64,000 nucleotides of DNA, from assembly GCF_009831415.1 (NCBI RefSeq), contig NZ_CP043727.1, forward strand, positions 2,356,001 through 2,420,000, given 5' to 3'. The notes beneath the pieces are model-generated. The model ran no database searches, was not told the DNA's origin, and worked only from the letters and a program-made list of their open reading frames with translations. The stretch's first letter is position 1, and each line of letters starts with the position of its first letter. The stretch comes from Yersinia canariae (GTDB taxonomy: Bacteria > Pseudomonadota > Gammaproteobacteria > Enterobacterales > Enterobacteriaceae). Both the position numbers and the translations under genes were made by a program. Below are positions 28,845-39,107 of this stretch, piece by piece.

Positions 28845-29411
28845 ATGCAAGAACTCACCCGCCATATTGGCAGCCAGTTGAAAGCAGTTCGGCGCGAACG
28901 GGGCTGGAGTTTGAGCCAGACGGCAGAACACACTGGCGTGAGTAAAGCGATGTTGGGGCAAATCGAGCGTGGCGAATCCAGCCCCACAGTGGCAACACTG
29001 TGGAAAATTGCCAGTGGCCTGAATGTCTCTTTTTCGGAGTTCCTCGAAACGCCCCCCGCACAATCGGCGGCGCTGCATCGCCACGGTTTACTGACCACGT
29101 TCAACAGCGAAACCTCGGGAATGCGCGTCGTGCCGCTATTTCCTTATGACACAACATTGCGTATGGATATGTTTGTTATCGATCTGGAGCCGGGCGGATG
29201 CAGCGAATCAACACCTCACGAAGCGGGTGTCATTGAACATGTCATTGTGATTGACGGCGAGCTGGCGCTGACCGTCGAGGGCGTAACCCGCACACTTAGC
29301 ACCGGTGAGGCGCTCCGTTTTGCCGCCGATTGCCCGCACGCCTACCGTAATGAAAGCCGTCATTCTGTGCGTTTCCACGATCTGATCCATTATCCGCACA
29401 GTCGTCCGTAA
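28845..29411 (+). CDS. sutR: XRE-cupin regulator SutR (YdcN)
   Basis: 188 aa (E. coli 178) with an XRE helix-turn-helix (residues 5-65: WSLSQTAEHTGVSKAMLGQIERGESSPTV) followed by a cupin sensor domain (about residues 105-180: EHVIVIDGELALTVEG, LRFAADCPHAYRNES). E. coli YdcN/SutR influences sulphur-utilisation genes and sits divergently from ydcO. The two palindromes in the promoter region fit autoregulation and control of ydcO. Start with AAGGAG upstream. Confidence 0.9.
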   Translation: MQELTRHIGSQLKAVRRERGWSLSQTAEHTGVSKAMLGQIERGESSPTVATLWKIASGLNVSFSEFLETPPAQSAALHRHGLLTTFNSETSGMRVVPLFPYDTTLRMDMFVIDLEPGGCSESTPHEAGVIEHVIVIDGELALTVEGVTRTLSTGEALRFAADCPHAYRNESRHSVRFHDLIHYPHSRP

Positions 29412-29575
29412 CATTCATTTATCACTATAAGTCAGCCGGATGGGTGTTATCTGCCAATTAATGGTTTTTTTCGCTAACGGCCAATGTGAATTTTTTGTGA
29501 CAGTTGTGTTATCCCCTAGACAGTTTCGCTTCCCTCGCTTAGCTTGGTATTTTCCCCTAAGTTGAAGGTTATATG

Positions 29576-29863
29576 ATGAGCGAAATATCTACCTTAACCA
29601 TTAAAATCCCTCTGGAATTAAAAGAGAAAATTAAAGCTGCTGCCTTAGAAAAACAGTTTTCTCTGAGTACCGAAGTTTGCGAAAGATTAGAACAAAGCTT
29701 TGAGGTTGATGTTAAAAGCAGTAAAAGCAGCCGCAAAGAGGCCAAATTGCATCACAGCGAGATTGATAACCAAGGCGTAGAAGAGATTTCAGAACAACCG
29801 TTGAGCCAGAAAGAATTGAAGAAACTGCGCCAACTGCTGAAAGCACCGCAGAAGAAAAAATAG
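29576..29863 (+). CDS. Small Arc/ribbon-helix-helix-like protein
   Basis: 95 aa from the second ATG (29576), which has GAAGG 7 nt upstream. Residues 5-44 (STLTIKIPLELKEKIKAAAL then EKQFSLSTEVCERLEQSF) look like a ribbon-helix-helix DNA-binding domain of the Arc type. The rest is charged, with a Lys-rich C-terminus. No toxin-like partner is adjacent (next is lapB, convergent). It may be a small nucleoid-type or local repressor. I do not recognise a named gene. Confidence 0.75.
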   Translation: MSEISTLTIKIPLELKEKIKAAALEKQFSLSTEVCERLEQSFEVDVKSSKSSRKEAKLHHSEIDNQGVEEISEQPLSQKELKKLRQLLKAPQKKK

Positions 29864-29933
29864 ATCATTTTATCAAACAGCCCTATCTGGCCGTCGGGTG
29901 ATACATTCACCCGATCGCCGATAGACGCGCCAA

Positions 29934-31103
29934 TTATTGCCCGTCTAACCCTCTGATTGGCTTAATCGAAGCCCACGCACGGCATGATGGACAATGCCAG
30001 TAGAGTGAATGCGCGGTAAAACCACATTTATGGCAGCGATAACGCGGTTTGGTGCGAATTTGCTCCCCAACCATATCGCGTAGCAACAGCAAACTCTCTT
30101 TCGCGCGCCCTTCTTCTGCATCAGCCAGGTGATAATCCATCAATCGATAGAAAACACGCATGGTTGGATGGCGCTGTAACTGGCGATTAATATAGGTTTG
30201 CGCCACATCACGGCCTTCATGCTGCTCAATAATTTCTGCTAACATTAACTCAGCCGCCGCACCAGTATTCTCTTCAACACAGCGTTTGAGGAAATTCGCC
30301 CAAGCCTCGGGTTGCTGGAGATGCTGGTAACATTCACTGAGCATTGGCAATGCTTCGCTGACCACTTCTTTATCTTGCTCTAACACGCGCTCCAGCGCTT
30401 CGACGCCTTTCGCATACTCACCCTTGGCCAAATACACCCGGCCTTGCATGATAGACACCCGAGCACACTGTTTGTCCGCTGAGGCCGCTTTCTTCAGCAG
30501 ATTCATTGCCTTATCAAGATCATCACTTCCCATGGCTTGCAAAGCCAGTTCGCAATAAAAATGGGCAATTTCCAGCCGCTGATTATCTTTGCCCATTTTG
30601 ACCAGCTTCTCTGCCACTTCAATGGCATTGTTCCAGTCACTGGTTGCTTGGTGGATAACTAATAACTGCTGTAAGGCACCTAGCCGAAAATCTTGCTCTT
30701 CAACCAATTGATTGAACATATCCTCCGCCCTGTCATATAAACCCGCCGCCATGTAATCGCGACCCAGTTGCTGGATAGCCAGCAACCGTTGTTCAAATGT
30801 CAGGGAGGCACTTTCCATCAAGGCCTGATGGATGCGGATAGCGCGGTCAACCTCACCACGCGAGCGGAAAAGATTACCTAACGTCAGATGCGCTTCAACC
30901 GTTGAACTGTCTTCTTTCAGCATTTCAAGAAACAGATCAACCGCTTTGTCTTGCTGGTTTGAGAGAAGGAAGTTAACCCCGGCCACATATTCACGAGACA
31001 GGCGGTTAGCATCCTGCTGTTTATCCTGCTGAGCACTTCTACGCCCCATATACCAACCATAGGCGGCAGCGACTGGTAACAGCAGAAACAGCATTTCTAA
31101 CAT
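29934..31103 (-). CDS. lapB: Lipopolysaccharide assembly protein LapB (YciM)
   Basis: 389 aa, the E. coli length. An N-terminal membrane anchor (MLEMLFLLLPVAAAYGWYMG) is followed by about nine TPR repeats (residues 35-350) and a C-terminal rubredoxin-like metal site CHKCGFTAHSLYWHCPSC. LapB binds FtsH and directs LpxC degradation, so it sets the LPS synthesis rate. It follows lapA by 6 bp in one operon. Confidence 0.97.
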   Translation of the reverse strand: MLEMLFLLLPVAAAYGWYMGRRSAQQDKQQDANRLSREYVAGVNFLLSNQQDKAVDLFLEMLKEDSSTVEAHLTLGNLFRSRGEVDRAIRIHQALMESASLTFEQRLLAIQQLGRDYMAAGLYDRAEDMFNQLVEEQDFRLGALQQLLVIHQATSDWNNAIEVAEKLVKMGKDNQRLEIAHFYCELALQAMGSDDLDKAMNLLKKAASADKQCARVSIMQGRVYLAKGEYAKGVEALERVLEQDKEVVSEALPMLSECYQHLQQPEAWANFLKRCVEENTGAAAELMLAEIIEQHEGRDVAQTYINRQLQRHPTMRVFYRLMDYHLADAEEGRAKESLLLLRDMVGEQIRTKPRYRCHKCGFTAHSLYWHCPSCRAWASIKPIRGLDGQ

Positions 31104-31109
31104 AGAAAA

Positions 31110-31421
31110 TTATTCCTTGCTGACGGCAGGTGTGGATGCAGTCGCATTCGGTTCAGTCGGTAGCTCTTGCTGTGATTCAAGGCGTTTGATTTTCCGCTCA
31201 GCGCGGCCCAATAAAATTCGAACCCGCAGATAAAAAAGCCCACAAATAATCCATCCCAGAACCAAACCAGCGGCAAAAAGCGTTGCCAACAAGGTAGATA
31301 CCCGGTATTCGCCCTGAGCCAATAAATAATTGAAGGTAACGACCTGATCGTTATTTGCTCCGAGCGTGACTGATATCACGAAAATCACGAGCACTAACAA
31401 AAAAATCAGCAAATATTTCAC
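31110..31421 (-). CDS. lapA: Lipopolysaccharide assembly protein LapA (YciS)
   Basis: 103 aa from a GTG at 31421 with AGGA 7 nt upstream, matching the E. coli start (KYLLIFLLVLVIFVISVTLG); an upstream TTG frame extension is unsupported. It has two transmembrane helices (residues 3-20 and 42-65) and a cytoplasmic coiled-coil tail (LLGRAERKIKRLESQQEL). It works with LapB in LPS assembly. The E. coli operon has heat-shock promoters; I could not confirm one here. Confidence 0.94.
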   Translation of the reverse strand: MKYLLIFLLVLVIFVISVTLGANNDQVVTFNYLLAQGEYRVSTLLATLFAAGLVLGWIICGLFYLRVRILLGRAERKIKRLESQQELPTEPNATASTPAVSKE

Positions 31422-31596
31422 GTTTTTTCCTAAAGGCCGAATCAACCTGATGAATTATGCCAAAAATGTGGCGTCCTTACTTAATAAATTAGCACTTCCT
31501 TACCCAGCAAAGAAAGCCTGCACCAAGATAAAGCGCTGAACCCGAGCTTAATTGAGATTATTTTAAGCAACTTAACGGCGAATAATAGTTAATCGT

Positions 31597-32364
31597 TTAG
31601 TTTTCCTCATGCTCGCGTTTTTCAATCTCCTGCTGTTCTTGAGGTGGAATAGTGAATGGACCAAACCACCGCTGCACCAAGCTGCATACAATGGCGACTA
31701 ACAAACCACTGATAATCGTCGCTGCCATCAAGTCGCCAGGCCAATGCATACCTAATACCAGACGGCTCATCATTACACCCTGCGCCCAGAGCATCAATAA
31801 AATAACTGTTTTGTAATGCCGCCGGGGCCATAACAATCCCACACCTAATAATGCCCAACTGGCGGCAAAAACGGTATGACCGGATGGAAAAGCAAAACCG
31901 GTTTCAAATTGCCAGTGGCGACTCAGCCAAGGTGGAATGATAGATTGGTTCTGAAGTTGCTGCCTGACCAACTCGCTACGTTCGACACGGGGTAAGGAAT
32001 AGAAAAAACGGTTATCAATATGATGTTCAGCTTCCAGCCACACAACGAATGGCCGAGGCTCCTGCACATGCTCTTTAATCAATGATTTCAGGCCCTGCCC
32101 CAAAATAATGACCACACCCAGTATGACTAGCAGCCCAATAGCCGGTTTGATCCTAAAGCGCAAGCACCACAAAAACCAGCCACTGAGGAGCGCACTGGTC
32201 AGCATCCCCCATGGCGCTGTAACTGTTTCTGTCACCCAAAAAAAACCTTTTAGCCAGTTTCCACCGCCGCCGGGGTGCCACTGCCAGCCGGAGAGCCAAA
32301 TGGCGAATGTTGGCAGCAGTAAAATAAGTGCTCCCACGGTAATTCGTTTTGCTATATTCCACAT
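31597..32364 (-). CDS. pgpB: Phosphatidylglycerophosphatase B
   Basis: PAP2-family membrane phosphatase acting on phosphatidylglycerophosphate and undecaprenyl pyrophosphate. The ATG at 32364 (MWNIAKRITVG) aligns with the E. coli start and gives 255 aa (E. coli 254). The upstream start at 32394 adds ten residues of no similarity. The three catalytic motifs are present: KSLIKEHVQEPRP, FPSGHT and SRLVLGMHWPGD. Six transmembrane helices. Confidence 0.95.
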   Translation of the reverse strand: MWNIAKRITVGALILLLPTFAIWLSGWQWHPGGGGNWLKGFFWVTETVTAPWGMLTSALLSGWFLWCLRFRIKPAIGLLVILGVVIILGQGLKSLIKEHVQEPRPFVVWLEAEHHIDNRFFYSLPRVERSELVRQQLQNQSIIPPWLSRHWQFETGFAFPSGHTVFAASWALLGVGLLWPRRHYKTVILLMLWAQGVMMSRLVLGMHWPGDLMAATIISGLLVAIVCSLVQRWFGPFTIPPQEQQEIEKREHEEN

Positions 32365-32398
32365 CTGAGGCCCTTTCTTGCTGGCAATTCCCACAACA

Positions 32399-32436
32399 TA
32401 TCACCCATGGTGATAGCACTATTTGTATGAGTGCTA
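32399..32436. promoter_or_regulatory. Two small palindromes upstream of pgpB
   Basis: TATCACC-CAT-GGTGATA (32399-32415) is followed directly by TAGCACT-N9-AGTGCTA (32414-32436). They lie about 35 bp upstream of the pgpB start, where a repressor could act. No regulator can be assigned. Confidence 0.4.
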
Positions 32437-32701
32437 TAGCTATATAATATAAGTCTCTCTAACCATTGATAACATACACAAATTTTTGTCACTACCGAAA
32501 TAAGTCCCAGATGAACATTCACGCCAACCTTCTTGCTGCTTTGTTGAACAGCAGCAAGCCAAAAGTTATGGCAATATAGCTAATAATGATCGCGGAAAAT
32601 TTTTTATTTAACCTTATACCCTAAAATACGGGGTGTAGCGGGTTAAAACGGGCATTCACGGTAGGATAGCAACAACCTTCCTAAGGGCATGAAGTTATAA
32701 T

Positions 32702-33304
32702 ATGAACAGTAAGATGCAGCTAAAACGTGTAGCGGAAGCCAAATTGCCGACGCCTTGGGGTGATTTTCTGATGGTCGGTTTCGAAGAGTTAGCCTCCGGA
32801 CATGACCATCTGGCATTAATATTTGGTGATATTAGTGGCGATGAGCCGGTGCTCTCTCGTGTTCATTCTGAATGCCTGACGGGCGACGCCCTGTTTAGCC
32901 TGCGTTGTGATTGTGGCTTCCAGTTAGAGGCGGCACTGGCACATATTGCCGAAGAAGGCCGTGGTGTGTTGATTTACCATCGTCAGGAAGGTCGTAATAT
33001 TGGTTTACTGAATAAGATTCGGGCTTATGCTTTGCAGGATCTGGGGGCCGATACGGTTGAAGCCAATCATCAACTCGGTTTTGCCGCCGACGAGCGCGAT
33101 TTCACACTGTGTTCTGATATGTATAAATTATTGGGTGTTAAAGCCGTGCGCTTGTTGACGAATAACCCTAAGAAAGTGGAAATTCTCTCCGAAGCGGGGA
33201 TCAATATCGTCGAACGTGTGCCTTTAATTGTTGGGCAAAACCCTAAGAATGAACATTATATGGCCACTAAAGCCGCCAAAATGGGCCATTTATTGACTAA
33301 GTAA
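32702..33304 (+). CDS. ribA: GTP cyclohydrolase II
   Basis: First step of riboflavin synthesis, converting GTP to the diaminopyrimidinone phosphate. 200 aa from 32702, or 196 from the ATG at 32714, which equals the E. coli protein ([16 protein letters not shown]). The zinc site [19 protein letters not shown] and the catalytic segment [18 protein letters not shown] are intact. No FMN riboswitch is seen upstream. The gene is divergent from pgpB, with a bidirectional terminator shared with acnA downstream. Confidence 0.96.
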   Translation: MNSKMQLKRVAEAKLPTPWGDFLMVGFEELASGHDHLALIFGDISGDEPVLSRVHSECLTGDALFSLRCDCGFQLEAALAHIAEEGRGVLIYHRQEGRNIGLLNKIRAYALQDLGADTVEANHQLGFAADERDFTLCSDMYKLLGVKAVRLLTNNPKKVEILSEAGINIVERVPLIVGQNPKNEHYMATKAAKMGHLLTK

Positions 33305-33335
33305 ATCACCTTGGCTTTTCAGGATTTTTGCCTGT

Positions 33336-33362
33336 AAAAAGGGAGCGCGCGGCTCCCTTTTT
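33336..33362. terminator. Bidirectional terminator between ribA and acnA
   Basis: AAAAAGGGAGC pairs with GCTCCCTTTTT around a GC loop, giving A- and T-tracts on both sides. It can end both convergent transcripts, ribA (plus) and acnA (minus). Confidence 0.93.
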
Positions 33363-33399
33363 CATCATTTAAGCAAATGGTGACACTGTCACTATCTCA

Positions 33400-36072
33400 T
33401 CATAACATTTTGCGGATAACATAATGCAAAATGCCGCCATTTTCGAAATACACCAATTCAGTGCCTGTATCTATGCGGCAGAGAGTATCAATTTTTTGTT
33501 GCCGTCCATCTGCATAGGTTAGTGTCACTGGCACCGTTTGCCCGGGAGACAAACGCTGTAACCCACTGACACTAATAGATTCATCCCCAGTCAGACCCAA
33601 TGTTTTGCGATTTACGTCTGGTGGGAATTCGAGTGGCAGAATGCCCATGCCAATGAGATTGGAGCGGTGAATACGTTCGAAAGACTCTGCGATAACAACT
33701 CGAACACCCAATAACCTTGGCCCTTTAGCAGCCCAGTCACGACTAGAACCTGAGCCATATTCCTTACCGGCAATGACGGCTAATGGCACATTTTCCTGCT
33801 GATAACGCATGGCCGCATCGTAAATAGCCATCTGGTTTTGTGATGGGATATGACGAGTCATTCCCCCCTCAACACCGGGCACCATTTCATTACGGATGCG
33901 GATATTGGCAAACGTGCCGCGCATCATCACTTCATGGTTACCACGGCGGGAACCGTAGGAGTTAAACTCTTTAATCTCTACCCCACGATCTCGCAGATAA
34001 CGGCCTGCTGGGCTGTCGAGCTTGATATTACCGGCCGGTGATATGTGGTCGGTGGTGACCGAGTCTGCCAAAATCGCCAGAATGCGAGCATGATGAATAT
34101 CCTGAACCGGTTCTGGTAATGTCTTCATATCACTGAAGAAAGGCGGCAAGCGGATGTAAGTGGAATCACTCTGCCAGTCATAGGTTGGCGTGCTATCAAC
34201 TTGAATTGCCTGCCAATCTTCATCACCATCAAACACCGCTGCATATTCCTTTCGGAACATATCGGTTTTAACTTCTTCAACCGCTTTGGCGATTTCAAGC
34301 CCCGTTGGCCAGATATCTTTCAGATAGACCGGATTGCCCTCAGGGTCATTGCCCAGTGAGTCCTGTGTCAAATTGACATTCATGTTCCCAGCCAAAGCAT
34401 AGGCCACCACCAGCGGCGGCGATGCCAACCAGTTAGTTTTCACCAAAGGATGGATACGCCCCTCAAAGTTGCGGTTGCCAGAGAGCACCGCGCCGACGGT
34501 TAAATCCCCCTCTTTAATCGCTTTTTCAATCGGATCGGGCAACGGGCCTGAGTTACCGATACAAGTCGTGCAGCCGTAGCCCACCAGATTGAAGCCTAAA
34601 CGGTCAAGATAGGGCGTTAAACCCGCAGAATTGAGATATTCAGTGACAACTTTTGAACCGGGGGCCAGTGATGTTTTTACCCAAGGTTGGGTTTTAAGGC
34701 CTTTTTCTGAGGCTTTTTTGGCCAGCAAACCCGCAGCCATCAGCACGCTAGGATTGGAGGTATTGGTACAGGAGGTAATTGCGGCGATGACTACCGCGCC
34801 ATGCTCCAATTCGTGGGTTTTTCCGTCTAAAGTGAAGGGAACGTGGCGAACTTTGTCTTTTTTGCTGTTGATTTCCAGCTCTTCAAAAGCGCGAAACGCC
34901 AAAGGAACCTTTGGCAATGCAACTCGGTCTTGCGGGCGTTTTGGCCCGGCCAAACTGGACTCCACCGTGCTTAAATCCAGAGATAACTGGCTGGTGAATA
35001 CCGGCTCATCCCCCGGATGACGCCATAATCCTTGTACTTTGCTATAGGTTTCTACCAATGCAATCTGTTCGTCGCTACGGCCGCTTAAGCGCATATAACT
35101 CAATGTCACGTCATCGACCGGGAAGAAACCGCAGGTGGCACCATATTCCGGTGACATATTGGCAATAGTGGCACGGTCAGCGAGGGGCAAATCCGCCAAT
35201 CCATCACCATAAAACTCAACAAATTTACCGACCACCCCGTGTTTTCTCAGCATCTGTGTGACGGTCAACACCAAGTCAGTGGCGGTAATCCCTTCGCGCA
35301 TTTTACCGGTCATTTTGAAGCCGACCACATCAGGGATAAGCATAGAGACCGGCTGGCCCAGCATCGCCGCCTCAGCTTCAATGCCGCCAACACCCCAGCC
35401 AAGAATTCCCAAGCCGTTAATCATGGTGGTATGAGAGTCCGTCCCCACCAACGTATCAGGATAGGCAACCTGCTTGCCGCCCTGCTCTTCATGCCAAACG
35501 GTTTGCCCCAGATACTCCAGATTAACTTGATGGCAAATCCCCGTCCCCGGTGGCACCACACGGAAACGGCCGAAGGCTTTTTGCCCCCAGCGCAGGAAAA
35601 TATAGCGCTCGTGATTGCGTTCCATTTCTAATCGAACGTTTTCACCGAATGCCGCTTTATCACCAAATTCATCGACGGTTACCGAGTGGTCGATAACCAA
35701 ATCCACCGGGGATAATGGATTAACCTGCGCGACATCCCCGCCCAGGCGTTTTACGGCTTCGCGCATCGCGGCCAAATCCACCACCGCCGGGACGCCGGTA
35801 AAGTCTTGCATTAATACGCGTGCGGGCCGGTAAGCAATTTCTTTCTCGGCATGCCCAGTCTGTTGCCAGGCAATAATAGCTTTAAGGTCATCCTCCTGAA
35901 CCTGTTCACCATCTAAGTGGCGGAGCAAGTTTTCAAGCAACACTTTCAGTGATTTGGGTAATCGGTCAATATCCCCAAGCTCTGCCGCAAGTTGCGGCAG
36001 GCTGTAATAGTGATATTCGTGATTGAGGGCGACCAACTTGGCCATACTCGTTTTCCGCAAATCCAACGACAT
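33400..36072 (-). CDS. acnA: Aconitate hydratase A
   Basis: Stress- and iron-regulated aconitase of the TCA cycle, also an RNA-binding apo-protein. 890 aa (E. coli 891). The 4Fe-4S ligand cysteines are in [10 protein letters not shown] (about residue 435) and [12 protein letters not shown] (about residue 500). [29 protein letters not shown] and the C-terminal swivel domain [17 protein letters not shown] are intact. A strong GGAGG precedes the ATG. Confidence 0.98.
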   Translation of the reverse strand: MSLDLRKTSMAKLVALNHEYHYYSLPQLAAELGDIDRLPKSLKVLLENLLRHLDGEQVQEDDLKAIIAWQQTGHAEKEIAYRPARVLMQDFTGVPAVVDLAAMREAVKRLGGDVAQVNPLSPVDLVIDHSVTVDEFGDKAAFGENVRLEMERNHERYIFLRWGQKAFGRFRVVPPGTGICHQVNLEYLGQTVWHEEQGGKQVAYPDTLVGTDSHTTMINGLGILGWGVGGIEAEAAMLGQPVSMLIPDVVGFKMTGKMREGITATDLVLTVTQMLRKHGVVGKFVEFYGDGLADLPLADRATIANMSPEYGATCGFFPVDDVTLSYMRLSGRSDEQIALVETYSKVQGLWRHPGDEPVFTSQLSLDLSTVESSLAGPKRPQDRVALPKVPLAFRAFEELEINSKKDKVRHVPFTLDGKTHELEHGAVVIAAITSCTNTSNPSVLMAAGLLAKKASEKGLKTQPWVKTSLAPGSKVVTEYLNSAGLTPYLDRLGFNLVGYGCTTCIGNSGPLPDPIEKAIKEGDLTVGAVLSGNRNFEGRIHPLVKTNWLASPPLVVAYALAGNMNVNLTQDSLGNDPEGNPVYLKDIWPTGLEIAKAVEEVKTDMFRKEYAAVFDGDEDWQAIQVDSTPTYDWQSDSTYIRLPPFFSDMKTLPEPVQDIHHARILAILADSVTTDHISPAGNIKLDSPAGRYLRDRGVEIKEFNSYGSRRGNHEVMMRGTFANIRIRNEMVPGVEGGMTRHIPSQNQMAIYDAAMRYQQENVPLAVIAGKEYGSGSSRDWAAKGPRLLGVRVVIAESFERIHRSNLIGMGILPLEFPPDVNRKTLGLTGDESISVSGLQRLSPGQTVPVTLTYADGRQQKIDTLCRIDTGTELVYFENGGILHYVIRKML

Positions 36073-36215
36073 AGCGCCTCCATTGTTTCTTATAGTGTTC
36101 TAAACAACATTCATCTCAACAAGACTAATCCCTTGAAATTATGAGGTCTAGATTAAATATAACACAAAGAAACATTAACATTTTGGCAACAATGGCGATT
36201 GCTATGATAGACGGC

Positions 36216-37064
36216 CTAAATATAATTTTTGCGCTCTTTTACTCCGTCAATAAAGCCATTAACATATCCCACGTTTTCTCCTGCTACATAGCTTTTTTCT
36301 GAGCCACTATCTTTATCTTCAATTTCAAGTATATCGTCCTCAGAGTAACTATCTTCTTCAAATACAAAATCACATTCTGAAAAAATCTCTTCAACTTGTT
36401 CATAATTTTCTGATTCAATAATTCCAAGGTTTGCATATGCCAGTTTCGGAGTGCCTATTTCAGTTGGATTTTTTGAACCTGGCATAGTATTAGCTATAGC
36501 ATAAGAGTTGGGGGTAAATAACTCTTTAAACCACTCTAAAATCATTTTTATTATACCGTTGCGATTTACGTCACGTCTTAATTCGCTAGAACACTGTTCC
36601 TCAAACTTAAAAAAAATGCGCGACGTCTCTTCATTTAACGTAAAGTCTTTACCTAAAAATAGTTGACAGTCCAAAGTGAATAAAAGTTGAGCCCCATCGG
36701 TATAAGGTACTGAATAATGCATTTCAAGTCCGTGGTGCCTATCGAGCTTGAATTCCATTGAAATATCATCATGATGTAAATAAGGATGCCCTCTCTTGGC
36801 ATGCTCCAGAGCAACTGTTGCCATTGAATATCGACTCACTACATTCAGTACAGCAATTCTCCTCTTATCATCATCGTCAGTGCCTGCTTTTAACCACCCT
36901 TTATGAACCAAGCGTTCTAATACCTCCTTAATATTTTTATAGCCACCCGAACATTCCCCATCAATATAAAATTGTTTTTTTTCAATTGGAGTATTGTTAC
37001 TCTTTAATGCACTAACTGTATTAGTTAGCCCCAGAGACTCTATTGGATAAGATATTCTAGACAT
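36216..37064 (-). CDS. Uncharacterised 282-aa protein, AT-rich gene
   Basis: Not recognised. It has a good GAGGA ribosome site at the ATG (37064). It is soluble, with no signal peptide or membrane helix. Residues 25-105 look like a small helical domain (IKEVLERLVHKGWL, KRRIAVLNVVSRYSMATVALEHAKRGHPYLHHDD), the middle is beta-rich (MEFKLDRHHGLEMHYSVPYT), and residues 215-265 are very acidic. The gene is more AT-rich than its neighbours and sits between acnA and cysB, which suggests horizontal acquisition. A secreted-effector role is possible, but nothing in the sequence proves it. Confidence 0.7.
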   Translation of the reverse strand: MSRISYPIESLGLTNTVSALKSNNTPIEKKQFYIDGECSGGYKNIKEVLERLVHKGWLKAGTDDDDKRRIAVLNVVSRYSMATVALEHAKRGHPYLHHDDISMEFKLDRHHGLEMHYSVPYTDGAQLLFTLDCQLFLGKDFTLNEETSRIFFKFEEQCSSELRRDVNRNGIIKMILEWFKELFTPNSYAIANTMPGSKNPTEIGTPKLAYANLGIIESENYEQVEEIFSECDFVFEEDSYSEDDILEIEDKDSGSEKSYVAGENVGYVNGFIDGVKERKNYI

Positions 37065-37323
37065 TTATTCCTCTTGACTATGTTTATATAAAAACAAGAT
37101 TACATATCAATAAAATATCAAACTAATTTTAAAATATCTTTTGAATTTACACTTATTATTTTCGTTATTGAAATAAAATTAATTCTTCAATTAAGGTTAT
37201 AAACTATATTTTCAGGCAATTTAATTTGAATATCACACTGCTTTTTTATACAGTAATAAATAATATGTTGTGTTGTTAAAACATAACATCAGGTACACCC
37301 TACACACAAAATGAGATTAAATA
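37065..37323. other. AT-rich intergenic region
   Basis: About 260 bp between two divergent uncharacterised genes, very AT-rich and presumably holding both promoters. No further structure was recognised. Confidence 0.4.
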
Positions 37324-37572
37324 ATGTCAAAAAATAAAAAGAAAACATCAGCGTCGGTAGCTGCGCAGGCGGCAAAAATACTCAAAGATCCTAATGCCTC
37401 GGCCATTGAAAAAAGTCTGGCTGGCTCGGCACTCTCTCAATCTAGCACTAACAACCAGACCGGTGCTCATATGGAAGATGTTGCGGCACAAGTGCTGGCA
37501 GATCCTGAGTCCAGTGAACAAACCAAGACGCTGGCCGGGTCTGTACTCGCCCAGGCAAATAAAGAACGCTAA
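37324..37572 (+). CDS. Small uncharacterised protein with internal duplication
   Basis: 82 aa, soluble, Lys-rich start (MSKNKKKTSASVAAQ). It is built from two copies of one motif of about 25 residues: AKILKDPNASAIEKSLAGSALSQ at about 17-39, and AQVLADPESSEQTKTLAGSVLAQ at about 56-78. No known function is recognised. It is followed immediately by a clear terminator, so it is expressed as a single short transcript. Confidence 0.75.
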   Translation: MSKNKKKTSASVAAQAAKILKDPNASAIEKSLAGSALSQSSTNNQTGAHMEDVAAQVLADPESSEQTKTLAGSVLAQANKER

Positions 37573-37576
37573 GCAT

Positions 37577-37607
37577 AAAAAAGCCCCTTTCGAGGGGCTT
37601 TTTTAAC
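37577..37607 (+). terminator. Terminator between the 82-aa gene and cysB
   Basis: AAAAAGCCCCT-TTCG-AGGGGCTTTTTTA is a strong symmetrical hairpin with a TTCG loop and flanking A/T runs. It can serve both the plus-strand small gene and the convergent cysB. Confidence 0.93.
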
Positions 37608-37618
37608 TGTAAGGTGCA

Positions 37619-38988
<1,370 letters not shown>

Positions 38989-39015
38989 AAAAACCAGCCA
39001 CTAAGGCTGGTTTTT
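38989..39015 (-). terminator. topA terminator
   Basis: AAAAACCAGCC (38989-38999) pairs with GGCTGGTTTTT (39005-39015), loop of 5. In the minus direction it lies about 95 bp after the topA stop and ends in a T-run. Confidence 0.9.
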
Positions 39016-39107
39016 AGATGTACAACTCAGTATTTTACACAACGAATAGCTGTCATGCTCAGCAATAAAAACGCCACGAAGAAGCATTCAACTGCTTGTC
39101 AAAATAC

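Noticed and set aside
32462..32701. FMN riboswitch upstream of ribA
   Set aside because: No RFN-type conserved helices are visible, and in enterobacteria that switch belongs to ribB.
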